A DNA stretch of 64,000 nt from Odontesthes bonariensis (GCF_027942865.1 NC_134526.1:8784784-8848783), one strand, 5' to 3'. Shown: positions 1-13,440, counted from the first letter of the stretch. Notes: a model not told the origin generated them from the sequence alone. Program-made: numbers and translations.

Positions 1-44
1 CCTTCGTCCTTCGGTGCAGGTAAAAGTATTTCTTGTGTTTGCAG

Positions 45-3000
45 AGAGGGAGTTGGTGACTCCTCCTCTGGACGGCATTATTCTCCCAGGAGTGACCAGA
101 CAGTCCCTGCTGGACCTGGGCAGAGCCTGGGTAAGACGACCAAACCAACCGCCACACAGTGATGCGTGCAAGTTCCAATTTAAGAAATGTAGCCCTGGAT
201 GTGCAGCAGCTGTGAGCAGTGGCTTCGCAGAATGAGCACTAAGCTATTTATCAGGCATGCAAACTTGCCACCTTTCGGCGAAATTCGCCGTTTTGAAATC
301 AAAATGGGTCATTCTTCTGAATCGCGTAGATCCGAGGAGAAAAAAAAATGGGGGGGGGGGGGGGGGGGGGGGTGAGCATGTCAACTAGCGAGTGGAACTG
401 TGAACCTCAAAACTACACTAGACCTATGTGACAACAAATGACTGACAAGAGTGGCGTGTGAGAGAACCACTATCACCAATCAGAAGTGAGGAGGGCGAAC
501 CCCTATTCACACCCCCCCCCCCCCCCGGACCACCCCCCTGCTACAATTTGACTGATGTCCTGAAATAGTCTTCATAACGAATTGTGTCGTTAGATCAATT
601 AATGTGCTTTTAATAGTGTCTTTGATACAAGTGTCAGCTAAATGTCTTGATAACAGACTTGAAATAGTCTACAATTCCTCGATATTTCACCGCCTCACAG
701 AACGCTGTTTGTGTTAGTGCTACTCGAGGTAACTGTAGAGTGGCTAACTAGCGCCTTCCACACAAGTTCAGGGCTTTGCTAATACTTTTAGCCAACGTCA
801 ATGGAGACCTTAATTGTCGCCGGACTTGGCTTTTTAACGAGGTATGCCCCTTCATAATACCCTCCGATAATCACGGAAAGGGAACATTTTGCCCATTTGA
901 GGAGGTCGTTTCATTCGTCGTGAGTTTATCAATGCAGAGTCCGGAGAGCTCTGCCACAGGTCGTATTTGAGAGTGCGACCCCCATCCCCTCGCTGTTCGC
1001 CCACACCCCCGTTGATACCCCCGTTGATGATGACAGCCTACAGGTGCACTCGTGTTCATCCAGTATGATGCACCATCAATCGAAGTTAAAAGGGGGCACA
1101 ATGTAGGATTACGTAGTGCTCGTGGCATGCATGTCTCAAAACTTACACTGTCATGAAAAAATGCCGTTTAACTAAGCTTGCCGCGAGAATGTTTTTCATG
1201 TTAGAGTGCCAGCTGTCGATACAAATTTGTCTCTGGCGGTACGTCAAGTGAATTGCTGATATAAGTTTTTCCCGTGGAGCTCGTTTGGCTCGGCATGCCA
1301 AACGTTCACTTTCGTGGTTTAATGACAGCGGACCGCGAAAGTGGTCGGGAGAGTCATCGTTCAGGCTATTACTAAGCATAGGCTGTCTTGGGGCAGTAAT
1401 TAATTAAACGTTTAATCCTACATACTTGTAGTATCCCTTTAAGGACCATGGGACTAAATTTTTCGTTAAATTTAATGTAATTAAATGTATGATACTACAG
1501 TTAAATGCTTTTGAAGACCTGTGATGTTATATATCAAACACATAATAGTACAGTAAATGCAATTGATAGGCCTACTGTACCTATAAATTCATCTTTTATG
1601 CTGCACAGCTGTTCTCTACTTAATGCAAATGGGACATACTGTATATTTTATAATATATATTTTGTATAATTTACAACTTAATGCGTCTCATGTTTCCGCT
1701 TTTCCGCGCGTGCCGTGTGTCCGTGTACCCTTCTCACCTTTTTCACCCCTGACCAGTTTGCATGCCTGATTTATTAGTCCTTTCTGCATTTATCTGTGAA
1801 ATGCTGGAGAATGTTACATATTCATCCCTCCACTCTGAATTCCTTGATGTGTGGAGGAGTCGTTAACGGCTATAAGGGTCATGTTCTCCTCTCCACGTCC
1901 TTCTCTGTCTGCTCTGTCAGGGGGAGTTTAAAGTGACGGAGCGTACGATGGACATGAAGGAGCTGCTCGGGGCTCTGGATGCTGGAAGAGTCCTGGAGGT
2001 GTTTGGAGCAGGGACGGCCTGCGTCGTCTGTCCGGTCGGCAGCCTCCTCTACAGAGGAAAGGTAGCACCTCATCCTTTTGGTCGTGTAGCTTGTTTGCTT
2101 AAATTCTCGATACTGTTCCGTACTTAATTGCGTTGTTGATTTTCCCACGAAAACCTGCTGCTTTGTTGAGCCTTTAAGTCTGTGAGACCAGCTTTTTCCT
2201 ACTGCAACAAATTTTCCATTACGTACCGGTACAGAGCGGCTCGACTTGGCACGTCTTTTCCATGCTTTGTTTTTCATTGCATACATGCTCTCACTGTGCA
2301 CAACTTTGCTTTGTGTTAAAATCTGCGACACTACTTCTATTAAGCAGACACTTTAATCCGAATCGACTTATAAGTGAGGAGCAAAGAGTCGTTATTGAGA
2401 CAGGCTGCTTGTTCTGAAGGGTTTGAATATCTTTTGGGAGATATTAGCAATGACTGAGAGCCACGGAGCTCTGATCCTGTCAGCAGAGAAATAAAGTGTA
2501 CTTATGTGCACAAATGAGATTATTTATGTTGCAAATTGTCTGCTGAACTTTCAAACACTCTTGCTGGTTTACAGCTAAGAGTTAAATAATATCAGGGTCA
2601 TGGGTTGGGATCACATGATGCTAAAACTAAAACTCTGAGCACCATTTAGAAATAAAGTGTCTGGCATACAGTTAGCCTCGTTCACAGAACTGAAACTGAA
2701 CTTTGTGATGTGTTACCTTGGCAGGGTGTGTTTAATCCATCCTTCTAAACGCCACTCTATCCACGTGTTGTAATGAGCTTTCTAGAGTTTGATATATTTG
2801 TTCTCATGGTCTTTTATGACATCTCGAACACTGTTGACCGTAAGCACTCTCCTTTTTCTTTTTACTCAGACGTACCAAATCCCGACCATGCAGCACGGTC
2901 CAGATCTGGCAAAGAAGTTCTACAAAGAGCTTACTGATATTCAGGTGAGCACCATGGTTCACTCTGCAGCACCTTACACTGTGAATGGTACAGCTTCCTT

Positions 3001-5163
3001 GAGTCTACGTTAACAGAATTTCACTTCTGGTTGCTCAGATTGGCAGGAAAAGGGAAGTGACTGGATTAGAGTACCCGGTCATTTTTATACTTTTTATACT
3101 ACAGAGAAATAGCAAGCGCACCCGACAGAATAAAGATCTGATGTTGATGAAGTCAGGATTTTTCTTCATGATTCAGTGGATGACATGAGATTGTGTTTCG
3201 TGTCCTTTTTGTATTTTCTTTTTCTGACCAACAATCCAAACACATTCAGCTTACTGTTATATACATAGCTATATACATATGTTATATACAGCTGTGAACT
3301 AGAAAAACACAACTTCCTGCAGGAGAACCTGGAACTTAAGTTTTTGTTTGCACTTATGTTCTTTTTCTATATCAAAATGATTGCAGGTCTATATATAAAT
3401 TCCACTTTTTGAAGCTCTAGCTCCTGTTGATACGAACGCTCATCTCTACAGAAAACTGAGAATGCACCTTTTTTTTTTCTTGTTAAATGATAACTGAATA
3501 CATCTTGTCTGAAGAAAACAAAGGCGGATATCTTGAGATTGTGTCATAGATGAACTATCTATAAAATAATGAGGTCAAATGAGATTTTGGTTCATTTGAT
3601 GTGTCAGGAAGGGTCCATGAGTACATACTAAGGTCCCGTTCACACTAGCAGTTATTTTGCTAAACAAACGTTTTCTTCTGTGTTTGCACAGTAAAACGTG
3701 GACTTTTAAAAACATTTTCCAAAGTAAAGATTATAAAACTCATGGCATCTGTGTGTACAAGACAAACGGAGCTTTTGGGCGTCTCTGCTTACTTAGCACG
3801 TGATCACTGTTGCTTCGTGTGAAGATCGTACTCCTGGAAACCGTGACAACAGTGAGGCCTACATGCTGTTTTTTTCCAAAGTTCTCTTTGGCTTTTGTTA
3901 CTTCTCACTGAGAATCCACTTAGTCTGTCCACACAAACAAAAAGCATCCTTTGGCCAACTGAAAATCCAAGTGACTGGGCACCGGACGAACATCTTTTCA
4001 AATGGTAGGAAAAATAAAAAAATATCTCATGAGAAATCCCTGCTTCTCCTCACGATGATAAAAGTTATTAAAGTCTGAGTAAAGCACAAATACATCTGTA
4101 TTTTGAGTTTATCATCAAAGAAAAATGTCATTAACCGTTCTTGTCTAATTTAAATGATTAAAACAGTCACCATTTAAGTCAAATTAAGCTTCCAGATCAT
4201 GAGAAAGTGAGCAGTGGTCTCTGCTGTCAGATAAGCGGACTCACGGCCCTCAAATCAGTTCAAATGAATTGTACTAACGGGGCAAACGGAGCCAAGTTCT
4301 TTGGTGATATGAAACATTTTTGGTCAGCTTCCAGCTTTGTTGCAAACATTGTTTAATCATGCAGTTTTCACATGGTGGGTGTGACAGGAGGATGGTAGAA
4401 GGGGGGATGAGAGTCGGCTCGGTCAGCACAGCAGTGCATCAGTGTGTGCTGATCCACTCTTGTAACAACGGCAGTACAAAAGTGTTTACTTTGCCCTTCA
4501 ATCTTCTGATGATAAATCGGATTCTCTGAGCTTGGTGTCAGATCCTCCAACATCTGTTTGATTGAACTCGTCTCTTCATCTCCTTCCTCACCAGTTTGAG
4601 TAAGCTCCCCGAGTGCTGTGCTGCTCCTCTGATTAAAGGAGAACTAAGTAGCTTGTTGTATGATGGTTGGCTCATCCCGGTCTGATGTGGGCTCATTGTG
4701 TTGCTCAGGGTGGGCTCGCTGTCATCACTGCAGCATCATGACGTTGGGATCGCACACCTGAAGTCCGTCTATTAACATGTTTTAAGCGCTTAATTTTTAG
4801 CTCACGTTACAGGCTAATCTTTGACTTTGCTTTACTCAGATTTTAACTTTTAAACTAAAACAAGCCTTCTTATCTCAAGTTAATGAATAACGTTAAGCTG
4901 GGCTGTTCAACAATAAATCAATATAATGAGATGGTTTCTGATTATATTGACTTGCATAACCATTTGTTTTTCATCACTGTGGTGAAAACGGGCCTCTGGA
5001 CACAGTAAGTGCCAGCTGGATTTTTATGGTTAACCTTCTTCCAGTGCTCCTTTAACTTTCCCACATTTTCTGCTTGTTGACTGATTTCTATTCTCTTCTC
5101 TTGTTCCTGTGCTTCACCCAGTATGGACGCAAACCCAGCGAATGGGCGCCGCTGGTTGCTTAG
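45..5163 (+). CDS. bcat2: Branched-chain amino acid aminotransferase, C-terminal exons (5'-partial gene)
   Basis: Four exons are visible: 45-130, 1921-2061, 2870-2944 and 5122-5163 (stop TAG). All have AG/GT borders and compatible phases; the gene starts upstream of the window. They encode the last 113 residues of a class IV PLP-dependent transaminase, which moves the amino group of Leu, Ile and Val to 2-oxoglutarate. Seen: [23 protein letters not shown] and [10 protein letters not shown], all hallmark BCAT segments. The redox CxxC motif (CVVC) is intact. BCAT1 (cytosolic) and BCAT2 (mitochondrial) are hard to separate here. ELVTPPL, RQSLLD and the C-terminal EW resemble BCAT2, while KELTDIQYGR resembles BCAT1. 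I favour bcat2 at about 60 percent; family membership is near certain. An AATAAA at 6534-6539 may end a 3' UTR of about 1.4 kb. Confidence 0.92.
131..1920 (+). other. Intron of the aminotransferase gene, with G and C homopolymer runs
   Basis: No coding signal is seen. A run of 23 G lies at 350-372 and a run of 15 C at 512-526 on the same strand. The rest is unremarkable AT-rich intron; open frames such as 871-1128 and 1143-1379 (minus) show no family resemblance. Confidence 0.6.
2945..5121 (+). other. Last intron of the aminotransferase gene
   Basis: A 2.2-kb intron between GT at 2945 and AG at 5120-5121. I see no exon, RNA gene or clear mobile element in it. Confidence 0.6.
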
Positions 5164-6533
5164 ACAGCCATTTCTGCACATGTGGGTTGTTTCAACAGTA
5201 GCCCAGTAATTCCATTTCGGACGACCAGCACCACCACCACCCCCCTCCCTCTCAGCCCACTAATGCACTCCTGCTGAACTCACCGGCCCGAGGAGACGGA
5301 CGGCTGTCCCCGTCGGTCTGCTCGGGCAGCGCTAACAGACGTCCTCTTCTGTGAGGACGAGTAGAAAACTGCTTTGTGGTTTGAATGCTTGCTTTGGAAA
5401 GCAAAAATAACAACGATATGCAATGTTCTAACACGTCAAGCAGGAGAGAAAATTAGATAATCCAAGAAACTAGATGATAACATTTGAAGAAAATGTAAAG
5501 ATCCAACTTTCAAAGCATTCAAACGTTATTAACTATGAGCAGCTCCTTCTGAGGAATGCGCTCGTTAACAGCACAAAGATTCTTTCTCATCATTCTGACA
5601 TGATGTAAGTGGGATATTCACAAAGCAGCTACATATTTGGTGTTTAGGACTTTGATATTAGACAGTTAGCCTCTTGGCAGCATGCACCTTAAGTAGTTTC
5701 TCATCAACAAATGTATTCAGATGTGTTTCACAGCAAGAAAATTAACAATGACCTGTAGAACAACTTGTTGTTTTCTCCAAAACCTTTAACTGTTACATGT
5801 CAGTAGACGTTGAATAGGAAACCTGTGTGGGTGTTTTGTTACTGTTGTGTACATAATGACCAGAGCGAGTACTGCTGGAGATCTCATGGGGCCACGTCAG
5901 TTCGACACCAGACTTTGCACTGACCTCGGTTAACGTCGGCTTTGGTGGAGAGGAAACACGAACGGCTTTTATGTTTGACAGTTTTGTTTATGACGAACGC
6001 ACAAAAACTAAAACTACACCTCCGAAAGTGAACGGCAGCGCGCACAAATGGTAGGACGGAAAGACTACACGCTGTGGAAGAGAAATGACTGTTAGATGCC
6101 GGCAGTTACTGCACTAGTTTGTGTATTATCACGAGAACAATGTATAGTAACAGATAAATTGTTATTTTAGAGGCTTTTAAATTATTATTTTATCCCTGTG
6201 TTGATGTGGATTTGGCCAACTGTCTTCCAAAGTACTTGTCACCAGTGTTTTGCTATATTCTCACTTTATGTCCTCTTCTAACTCTTTTTTCCCTGTCTTT
6301 GGATGTATTTTATTGGTACACTCACTGTACACCTGTCTGTACACCTCTCTCCCTTATCTAAGTGCCTGACCCGTCTGTTAGCTCGTCCTTCTGTGGATGA
6401 ACAGACACGAATGTGTTTGTTCCAGTTCGTGCACTAGCAGATGTAGCTGGATATGAGAATCAATTTAGAGTTGTGGTTTTTTTTTTTCTATTTTGAATGT
6501 GCTGTTACTTTTATTCCTCTGTTACGTTTTTAC

Positions 6534-6539
6534 AATAAA
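6534..6539 (+). terminator. Possible poly(A) signal of the aminotransferase gene
   Basis: AATAAA followed within 30 bases by a GT-rich stretch (GTGATCTGAG, then GTGTCGC). It is the first well-placed signal after the stop at 5163. Inference only. Confidence 0.4.
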
Positions 6540-6939
6540 TGTGATCTGAGTTCAGTGTCGCTTTGTTTTTTTAGTTCCTCACACACTGTAAGGTGTGTCC
6601 ACCGCTGCTGCACAAAGGCATCTTTGTGTTTGTGGTGCTATTGGTTTTATTTAGTTCTTAAATGAGGAGACAACAATTAAGCGCTGCAGTGACGAGGTTT
6701 AGAAGCCTAATACAAACATTGGAAAATAATTATAAACTCTGAAAGTTGAGCCTCCTAAAATCAGAGGGTTGCCATTTTTTACTCAGTCCTTTATTTCAAA
6801 TCTTTTGGAGGGAAAAAAAACCTTTAGCTTTTAGTTAGTGCCTCAATAGATATATATCTATGAAGAGATTGTGTACATTTTGACAGCCCTAATAAATATA
6901 TATATGTCAAAATTAACGTGTGAATAATAAAAAAATATA

Positions 6940-7621
6940 TATAAACATAATATACGTAGACGCCTCATTGAGTGCTGGTACGTAACAGCGTCGTCGCCAC
7001 CAGTTTACGGTTGCAATAACCGGCGCAGTATTGATACCAGATCGAGTGGGATTACCGTTCACATGTAAGATTAAACAAAAATTTGGGTTATTTTACCATT
7101 TATAATGTCATCGTAATTAACGTTACTTACGTGTAACGCTATTACAGCGGGGACTGGTACTCTCTCTCAATGTCTCTTGCTGTTTTTTGTTTCTTCTTCA
7201 TATTTTGAAGGTTTCCCAGTGATACAGGCTTGAGGAGGCAATGGGAAGTTGCTATAAGATGTTGTTGCGACTGAGTCGTCAAAGCTCTGTAGTGAGCACT
7301 TCAAGCCTGGTCATTTTGACAGGACGGGTGAGATTGTCAGGCTTGGAGATGATGCTTGTCAGTTGTGGTGTCTGTATTTCACAAAGTAAGGCTGCACCAC
7401 ATCGCAAAAATAACTACCCTGAAGTTACAGAGAGCCAGCATATGTAAGAAGCTGTGCAAAACAGTTATTTTTCAAGGGTTTCAGCTCCCCAGCCCTTACT
7501 TTATTCATTGTTGGTTTTTTGTCTGTTTTTCTTGAGTGCCAACAAAATTTTGTTGTTGGAATACAAATAAAAAAAATCCTTGAATCTCTATGGGAGCTTG
7601 TATGTATGTTTTACAGAAGTG

Positions 7622-7660
<39 letters not shown>

Positions 7661-8078
7661 AGAGAGAAGTAAATTCAAATGAACAATCAAACTGGTTTCT
7701 TTATTAAAATATCAAATTTATATTTAAATTAATTTATAATTTTATCAATATGCCATAGCCTACCATATGTCTTTGTTAAAGAGCATCATACATAGTCTAC
7801 AGAGTTTTTCAGCATGAAAGCACATATTTTTTATGTGTGACAGCGTCCTGTATCATAACTAAATTGCCGCCGTTTGTAACAAACCAAACCGTGTGAAAAT
7901 CCTGTAAATATTCGGGAGGTTATGATTATTGTAGTTGGGGATATACACCGTCCTCAGTCGAAATAAATGCAATGTGGGGGCATTGGAGACCCAGCCAAGA
8001 TGGCGGCCGCGCTGATACGTCAGCTCCAATAGGCAGCGTCAGTCTATGAGGCGTCTACCTATATTTATGTCTATGGTC
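6940..8078. mobile_element. Inverted-repeat element (MITE-like), about 1.1 kb
   Basis: The left end carries GTAGACGCCTCATTGAG at 6956-6972. The right end carries the near-complement CTATGAGGCGTCTACC at 8044-8059, followed by a sequence reading CATAGACATAAATATAG on the minus strand. The right arm also includes a GC-rich tract with GCGGCCGC (8005-8012). The two ends point at each other, as in a DNA-transposon derivative. No transposase frame is visible, and the exact borders and target duplication were not resolved. Confidence 0.4.
7623..7657. repeat. (GT)n microsatellite
   Basis: About 17 uninterrupted TG/GT dinucleotides in the spacer between the aminotransferase gene and ifi35. Confidence 0.95.
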
Positions 8079-8097
8079 AAGACAACCTTCTGAAGTT

Positions 8098-8428
8098 CAA
8101 ACAGAGCACCAGAATAGGGACGAAAGGGGATCTAAGTGACTTTGAAACGTGGCATGGTTGTTGGTGCCCGCGGGCTGGTCTGAGTGTTTCAGAAACTGCT
8201 GATCTGCTGGGATTTTCACCCACAACCATCTCTAAGGTTTACAGAGAATGGTCCAAAAAGAGAAAATATCCAGTGAGCGGCAGTTGTGGAGATAAATGTC
8301 CTGTTGGTGTGAGAGGCCAGAGGAGAATGGGCAGACTGGTTCGAGATGATGGGAAGGCAACAGGAACTCAAATAAGCTCTCTTTACAACCAAGGAATGCA
8401 GAATACCATCTCGATCTAGTCTCGATTT
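8098..8428 (+). pseudogene. Tc1-like transposase relic, 5' part with internal deletion
   Basis: This stretch matches, from memory, the helix-turn-helix half of a very common teleost Tc1/mariner transposase. The reading continues through GAAACTGCTGATCTGCTGGG, ACAACCATCTCTAAGGTTTA and GTTCGAGATGATGGGAAGGC. At about 8412 it jumps from the N-terminal region (ending ATGCAGAATACCATCTC) to TCTCGATTTC, which in intact copies lies several hundred bases further on, so an internal deletion is likely. Frameshifts are present and it is not functional. It differs from the Tc1 relics at 37.4 and 56.7 kb. Confidence 0.75.
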
Positions 8429-9244
8429 CAAACAAGTGGCATAAACTGAATTAAACTGAACTAGTTCCGTTAACGGGGTAATTTGCGGTAATTTTGAGAG
8501 CCTGCATTTTAACGCAAAGTCAGCTTTTTAGGCAAGATTAACGTGCGCAACTTCTTTAAATATGTCAAATTTAATGCGTTAACGGATATATTTATGTATA
8601 TAAATAAATACAAAGATATATATATACATATATAGTTATACAGATGAATGCCAGGATGTATGAAATAAAAAGCTGAATAAAACCAAAGTCAAAAAAAATT
8701 CTCTGACTAAAGCACTCCCAATTAAAATGTCTTTATTACTTGACAAGTCCTACTTGGACATTAAAAACAAGGCCCACGCGTAGCGGCATGAGTGCCTTCT
8801 TCAGGGCAGTAACACCAAAGTCATTAGGAAAATGTACCAGGTTCACAAATTAAATGAGAAATCACATCCATCGTGTAATTTTATTGTCCCGTGATAAATT
8901 AATGTTACAGCAGATCATCGGTTTGTATTTCCGTCATTAAACTATTAGTTTTCTCAAGGATGTAAATGTTGAACACACCAATATTCACTGAGGTAAATGC
9001 CTCATCATTGAAGTCACACTCAGGTTAAAGACTTCCCTCATCCAAAAACATTTTGGTTTTATTAATATAGATTTTGTTAAAGAAAAATCACCCACCTATT
9101 TACTGATGCCAAAACAAGAGGTTAATTATATTTTATGCTTAGTTTTACTGACCTCGGTCAGAGAAAGTTTTCTAGATTTTTTTGGCTTTTTTGGCTGCTG
9201 CATTTGCTTTTCCCAGTTTTTACTGAGCCGAGGTGAATCCTCAG

Positions 9245-12200
9245 CTACTCCTCTGTGTTTGGGGAGATGCCGCCAAACACTGCCTCGGCGTGCTGACCCA
9301 GCGGGTTGTAGAGGAAGGCTTCGATCTCTCCTCCGCCGTTGCCGTTTTTTTGGAAGTGGATTTCTATTATATCCTGCAAAGTTTCCTGCTCCATGACGTC
9401 TGGTATTCCCGTCAGCAGCACCGTCCGCGGACACATCGTCATCTTGGTCTGACGAGGAAAAGACAAAAATCTGATTTCCAGAGAAGGCGTCACAGATTTA
9501 AAACAGTGGGACTTTTTTTTTTTCTCCTGACAAGTGCGCTCACCTGTAGATTTGTGATCTTTCCATTCAGAAACGGAGTCACTCTCACTCTGTGCTTTGT
9601 TTGTTGTAGCTGCACTTCATGATACTCTGTTCCTGTCAAACCTTTGGCAACTGATGGGAGAAAAACACAGTAACGTGTAATAAATATTCACAAATGTTTC
9701 AACTTAAAAAGAAGCCGTGGGCCTACAGTATATTAGTAACTCTAATGCTCACTGTTGTTCTCCACAAACGCAACGACCACAGTCCCGGAGTCGGACAGGA
9801 ATTCACAGGAGTCCACCTCGCCGCCTCCGTTCTTCCTTTTGGAGAAGTGGATCTCCAGCTTGTTCACCAGGGTCTCTGTGTCCATCTTGGGCAGGTTGGA
9901 GATTAAAACGCGGTGAGAACAAACCTCGGAGTCGATCTGCAGGACGGGAGCAGCACCGATCACTTACAGGCTTCACTTAAAAGCTCGATTTCACACATTA
10001 GTTTGTGTTGCTTTACCTCCACCAGACTGGGAACCATCAGGTGAACTGGCCTGGCCTCCACAGAGATGCTGCACTCTCCTCCCAGATCCAGTTTATGTGT
10101 CTCTATCTTCAGAATATTACTCGCAACTGATGGCAAAACAGAAGCATTATTAATAACCAAAGTGAAAGTCGATGAGCAGGCACGTCTACATTTCAACAGA
10201 AACATCTGAGCAGCGACGTCTGCAGAGGCTGAAACGTTTAGCTCCTTTTTGCCCTCTAGTGGCTTGTTGTGACACTGCAGCAAAAACATTTACAACAAAA
10301 CATAGTCTGTTTATCTGTTTTAGGAAAAAAATAAGTTATTACATCAGCAAATTTAGACAAGAATAAAACCGGCGACATCAAAAAATATTTTCTACATGCA
10401 CGTACAGTTCTACAGTTGGAAAAGAGTGCTAAATGTAAGAATAAATTTGAGATAAATGCGTCCTATTATTTGTATTTCCTGTTACAAATCTAAGAACAAT
10501 GAAAAGGGGCAGTGACTTTCTTTTAGTCACAACAAATAATAATAATAATAAGAGGCTGGCCCAGCACTTCCTGACTTTAGGTATCGGTGAGGTCATCATT
10601 GGGTGAAACCAAGTGGAGGGTTTTTCTCTGAGTGGTAATTTGTTTTGTGTGTTTGATTTATTTTGAAGTTAAGTGTTAGAACTGGTTATCTTTTTTTTTT
10701 CCAACCATTTAATTTGTGTATGAGTTTTTGCTTTGGCGTGCCGTTTGATTTTTCTGAGGTAAGACAGCTGTGTACGTTCCTTTTTTGGTTTCTGGAACAG
10801 ACTAAAGCAGAACAGGTGTCCTCCCAGTTCTGCATAAAGGCTGTTGGATTTTTGGACTCTGGGGGCTTGAGAGTTGACATCATGCGTCGCCGTCTCTATT
10901 GTGACCAACGTTCAATAGAAAAGGTCAACTCAAAGAAGTACAAAGGACTGCTGAGTTTGCCTACTTACCATCTTTCTTCTTACACGACAGCAAGTCATAA
11001 GAATTCAATTCAAAATGAGCAAATGTTGAAACTTCTCAGTATCAACATGTTCTCTTTGTACAACTTTAAATGAAAAATTTGTTTGAAATGGTTAGCATCC
11101 CAACCTGTTTGATAGTTTGGTTGTAATTATCATCCTTAAATCTTGTCCCAAGTTTTTATGCAGCTGTAAGTAAAAACCTGACTTGCTCATCCATGCCTGA
11201 GCACAAACTCACCTTCCTCCTCCTCGAACGTGATCAGTGCCGTTCCTCCCTCCATCGGGTAAGTTATGTGCGGCTTCATCTCAAAAGTCTTCCAGTCGTC
11301 TGCGTCTCCCGTCAGACCGTTGAAGACGAACTTCCTCTCCGGCATGGCGGAGAACACCTGAAATGGACAGACCCCACGGGGTTCAGCAGAGAAACGCGAT
11401 GCACGTGGAGGTGCGAACTCTCTGATTAACGTACGTCCGTCTGCGCTCTCAGGTAGGCGTTCTGAGCCTCCTCTTCCTTTATAGCAGCCTGGATGTTCTG
11501 GATCTCCCTCGTCAGATCGCTCCCCTCCTGCTTCACCACATCCAGCCTCAACTAGAAACCCAAAACAGCCCGATAACATCTGCTCAACTGTCCAGTGTTC
11601 ACACAGTCAGGCTCAAACATCAGAGAGAACACACACCTTTTCATCTGCAGTCTGCTCTCTGTACGTGCGCTCATCTTCTTTCAGAATCTGGGTGATTTTC
11701 TCAGTTCGCTGCCTGAACTGCTTGATCATGTCCAGCTGGTCATTCTTGCTGTCGACCAGCTCCTTGTGCTCCTCCAGCAGCATCTCGTACTGTTTCTGTG
11801 GATGCAGCAGCATCAGAGGCTCTCCGTTATTCTACTTATTTCAATCTATCGAGATTTGTTCCAGCAGCCTAAAACCTATAAATATTTACAGCTGTGGAGA
11901 AAATATTCTGCTACTTTTTCTTGTTGACTTTAAAAGAAAGTGCTGCTCCTTAAAAACATTTAAACATTTAATTTTGTCATTTTTTCTCATAAAAGCTTCA
12001 CATTTTACTTCTCGTTTTGTTCCAAGGTGCTATCTAAAGCACACACTGAGGCTTAAACTTATAATATCACCATAAAGGGTTCATGGTGACATTTTGGGGT
12101 AAATATTTACAGTATTTTGCATTTTCTGACCATAAGTGGGTGGCTTTTAATCACTGTACAAATGTAGATCAATGACATTTAACTGTTGAAGGTTGTGTGG

Positions 12201-12477
12201 ATTGTGGAAGGGTTTTTATGGACCTTGCAGTTGTTAATCAAAGCCTGGACTCCCTCCAAGGTGTCCTCTGAGGGCTGGGTGTCTGTCACCAGGGAGAAAT
12301 CCTGAAACACAAGTTGAAAAACATTAAAATGAAGAAATAAAACCGATTAACTCAATTTCATCGATATTTCTATTAGAATGTAGCGAATATGTCATTATCT
12401 GCCTCAGTGAAAGTTGTGCTACTCAAATTAAAACAACAGGAAGAAGCATAACGACGTCTCACCTCGTCTGATGACAT
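9245..12477 (-). CDS. ifi35: Interferon-induced 35 kDa protein homologue (NMI/IFI35 family)
   Basis: Nine coding exons on the minus strand: 12463-12477 (MSSDE), 12224-12301, 11637-11795, 11435-11551, 11213-11357, 10017-10126, 9753-9936, 9544-9650 and 9245-9448 (stop). All phases join, giving about 372 residues. Residues 32-120 form a charged coiled coil (KQYEMLLEEHKELVDSKNDQ). It is followed by two tandem NMI/IFP35 domains, recognisable by HRVLISNLPKMDTETLVNKL and the parallel PRTVLLTGIPDVMEQETLQD, each with IHF, then NGGGE. IFI35 and NMI are interferon-induced, hetero-oligomerise and modulate innate signalling; extracellular forms act as danger signals in mammals. The adjacent rpl27 and rundc1 on the same strand match human IFI35 synteny, so I prefer ifi35 over nmi. 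It is longer than human IFI35 (about 286 aa). Confidence 0.9.
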
Positions 12478-12830
12478 TGTGAAAGTGACCTGAAATGTTT
12501 GAGAAAACATAACCGCTTTAGCTTGTTGTCAGTCAATAAGTAATAAACGGAATAATAACTAAGACTCGGTGTCAACAAGAAAAAAAGGAACTGAAGAAAA
12601 CTTTAGAACAATAAATCTGTCGAGGGCCTGGTCTCAGGTTCAGGCACAGCCCAACAACTACTTCAATCTTATGTCACGAAAGCAAATTTAATAATAAAAT
12701 AAATAAAAAAAACAAAGGGGGAAAAGCAGCGATATCTGATTTTATATCAAAGTGTTTCATTTAACGTAATGACTTAAGTTTCTTAGTAAAAACATTTTAA
12801 AAAGCAGCTCAGGGAGTACTTACGTCTTAT

Positions 12831-12880
12831 TTTCGATGTGCTGTAAGTGATATTTATTCTTTCAGTTTCATTTTTCAGAA
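12831..12880 (-). promoter_or_regulatory. IRF/ISRE-like element near the ifi35 upstream exon
   Basis: On the minus strand, 12859-12870 reads TGAAACTGAAAG, a GAAANNGAAA core typical of interferon-stimulated genes. A plausible splice donor (GTAAGT) at 12823-12830 suggests an upstream noncoding exon here, so the motif would lie at or just upstream of the transcription start. This supports interferon control of ifi35. Confidence 0.55.
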
Positions 12881-13164
12881 ACAGCGAACGTGCTACGTCA
12901 AGAGGCGTTTAGGTGCTGTCGGAAATCTGTCGCTTTACGTGAAAACATGCGTGAAGCACCGCAGGAGGAAAATTATTCATATTACCATATTTAGACGATG
13001 TATATCACGCTTGTAATGTTTCAGTTTAGTCATATATTCTTTTAATGCTATGTGATTGCTCTAACTACTTTATATTCACTAATTCTACATATTGCTTTGT
13101 GATAATGTAGCTACCGCAACTTTTTCCTATATTTAAATCAACGGTTGTAACTACGTCGTCTTCT

Positions 13165-13440
13165 TTGGGCTACAGCGAATCGTCCATCTCACTCTGTCCC
13201 GACTCCTTTACATCCTCTGCTGTCACACCAACGCTCTTCATGCCCTCCTTCACAAAGCCCCCTCTGAGGTCTTCTTTTCCTCCAGCCTGGCAGCTCCATC
13301 TTCAACATCATGTGTCCAATATATCCTCTATCCCTCCTCTGCGCATGTCCAAATCATCTCAAACTTAGTCTCCAAACCGCTCATCCTGAAGTGTCCCTCT
13401 CATGGAATCACTTCTAATCTTTTAATTTCTTGGGTTGTAT
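13165..13440. repeat. Non-LTR retrotransposon-like fragment
   Basis: A C/T-rich block including TATCCTCTATCCCTCCTCTG and CATGTCCAAATCATCTCAAA. It resembles, from memory, a widespread teleost LINE-derived repeat. It is heavily decayed and has no coding potential; family assignment is uncertain. Confidence 0.35.

Noticed and set aside
9126-9434. Minus-strand 102-codon basic frame overlapping the ifi35 last exon
   Set aside because: It is in another frame of an exon whose NID-domain frame is well supported; its Arg/Lys richness is compositional.
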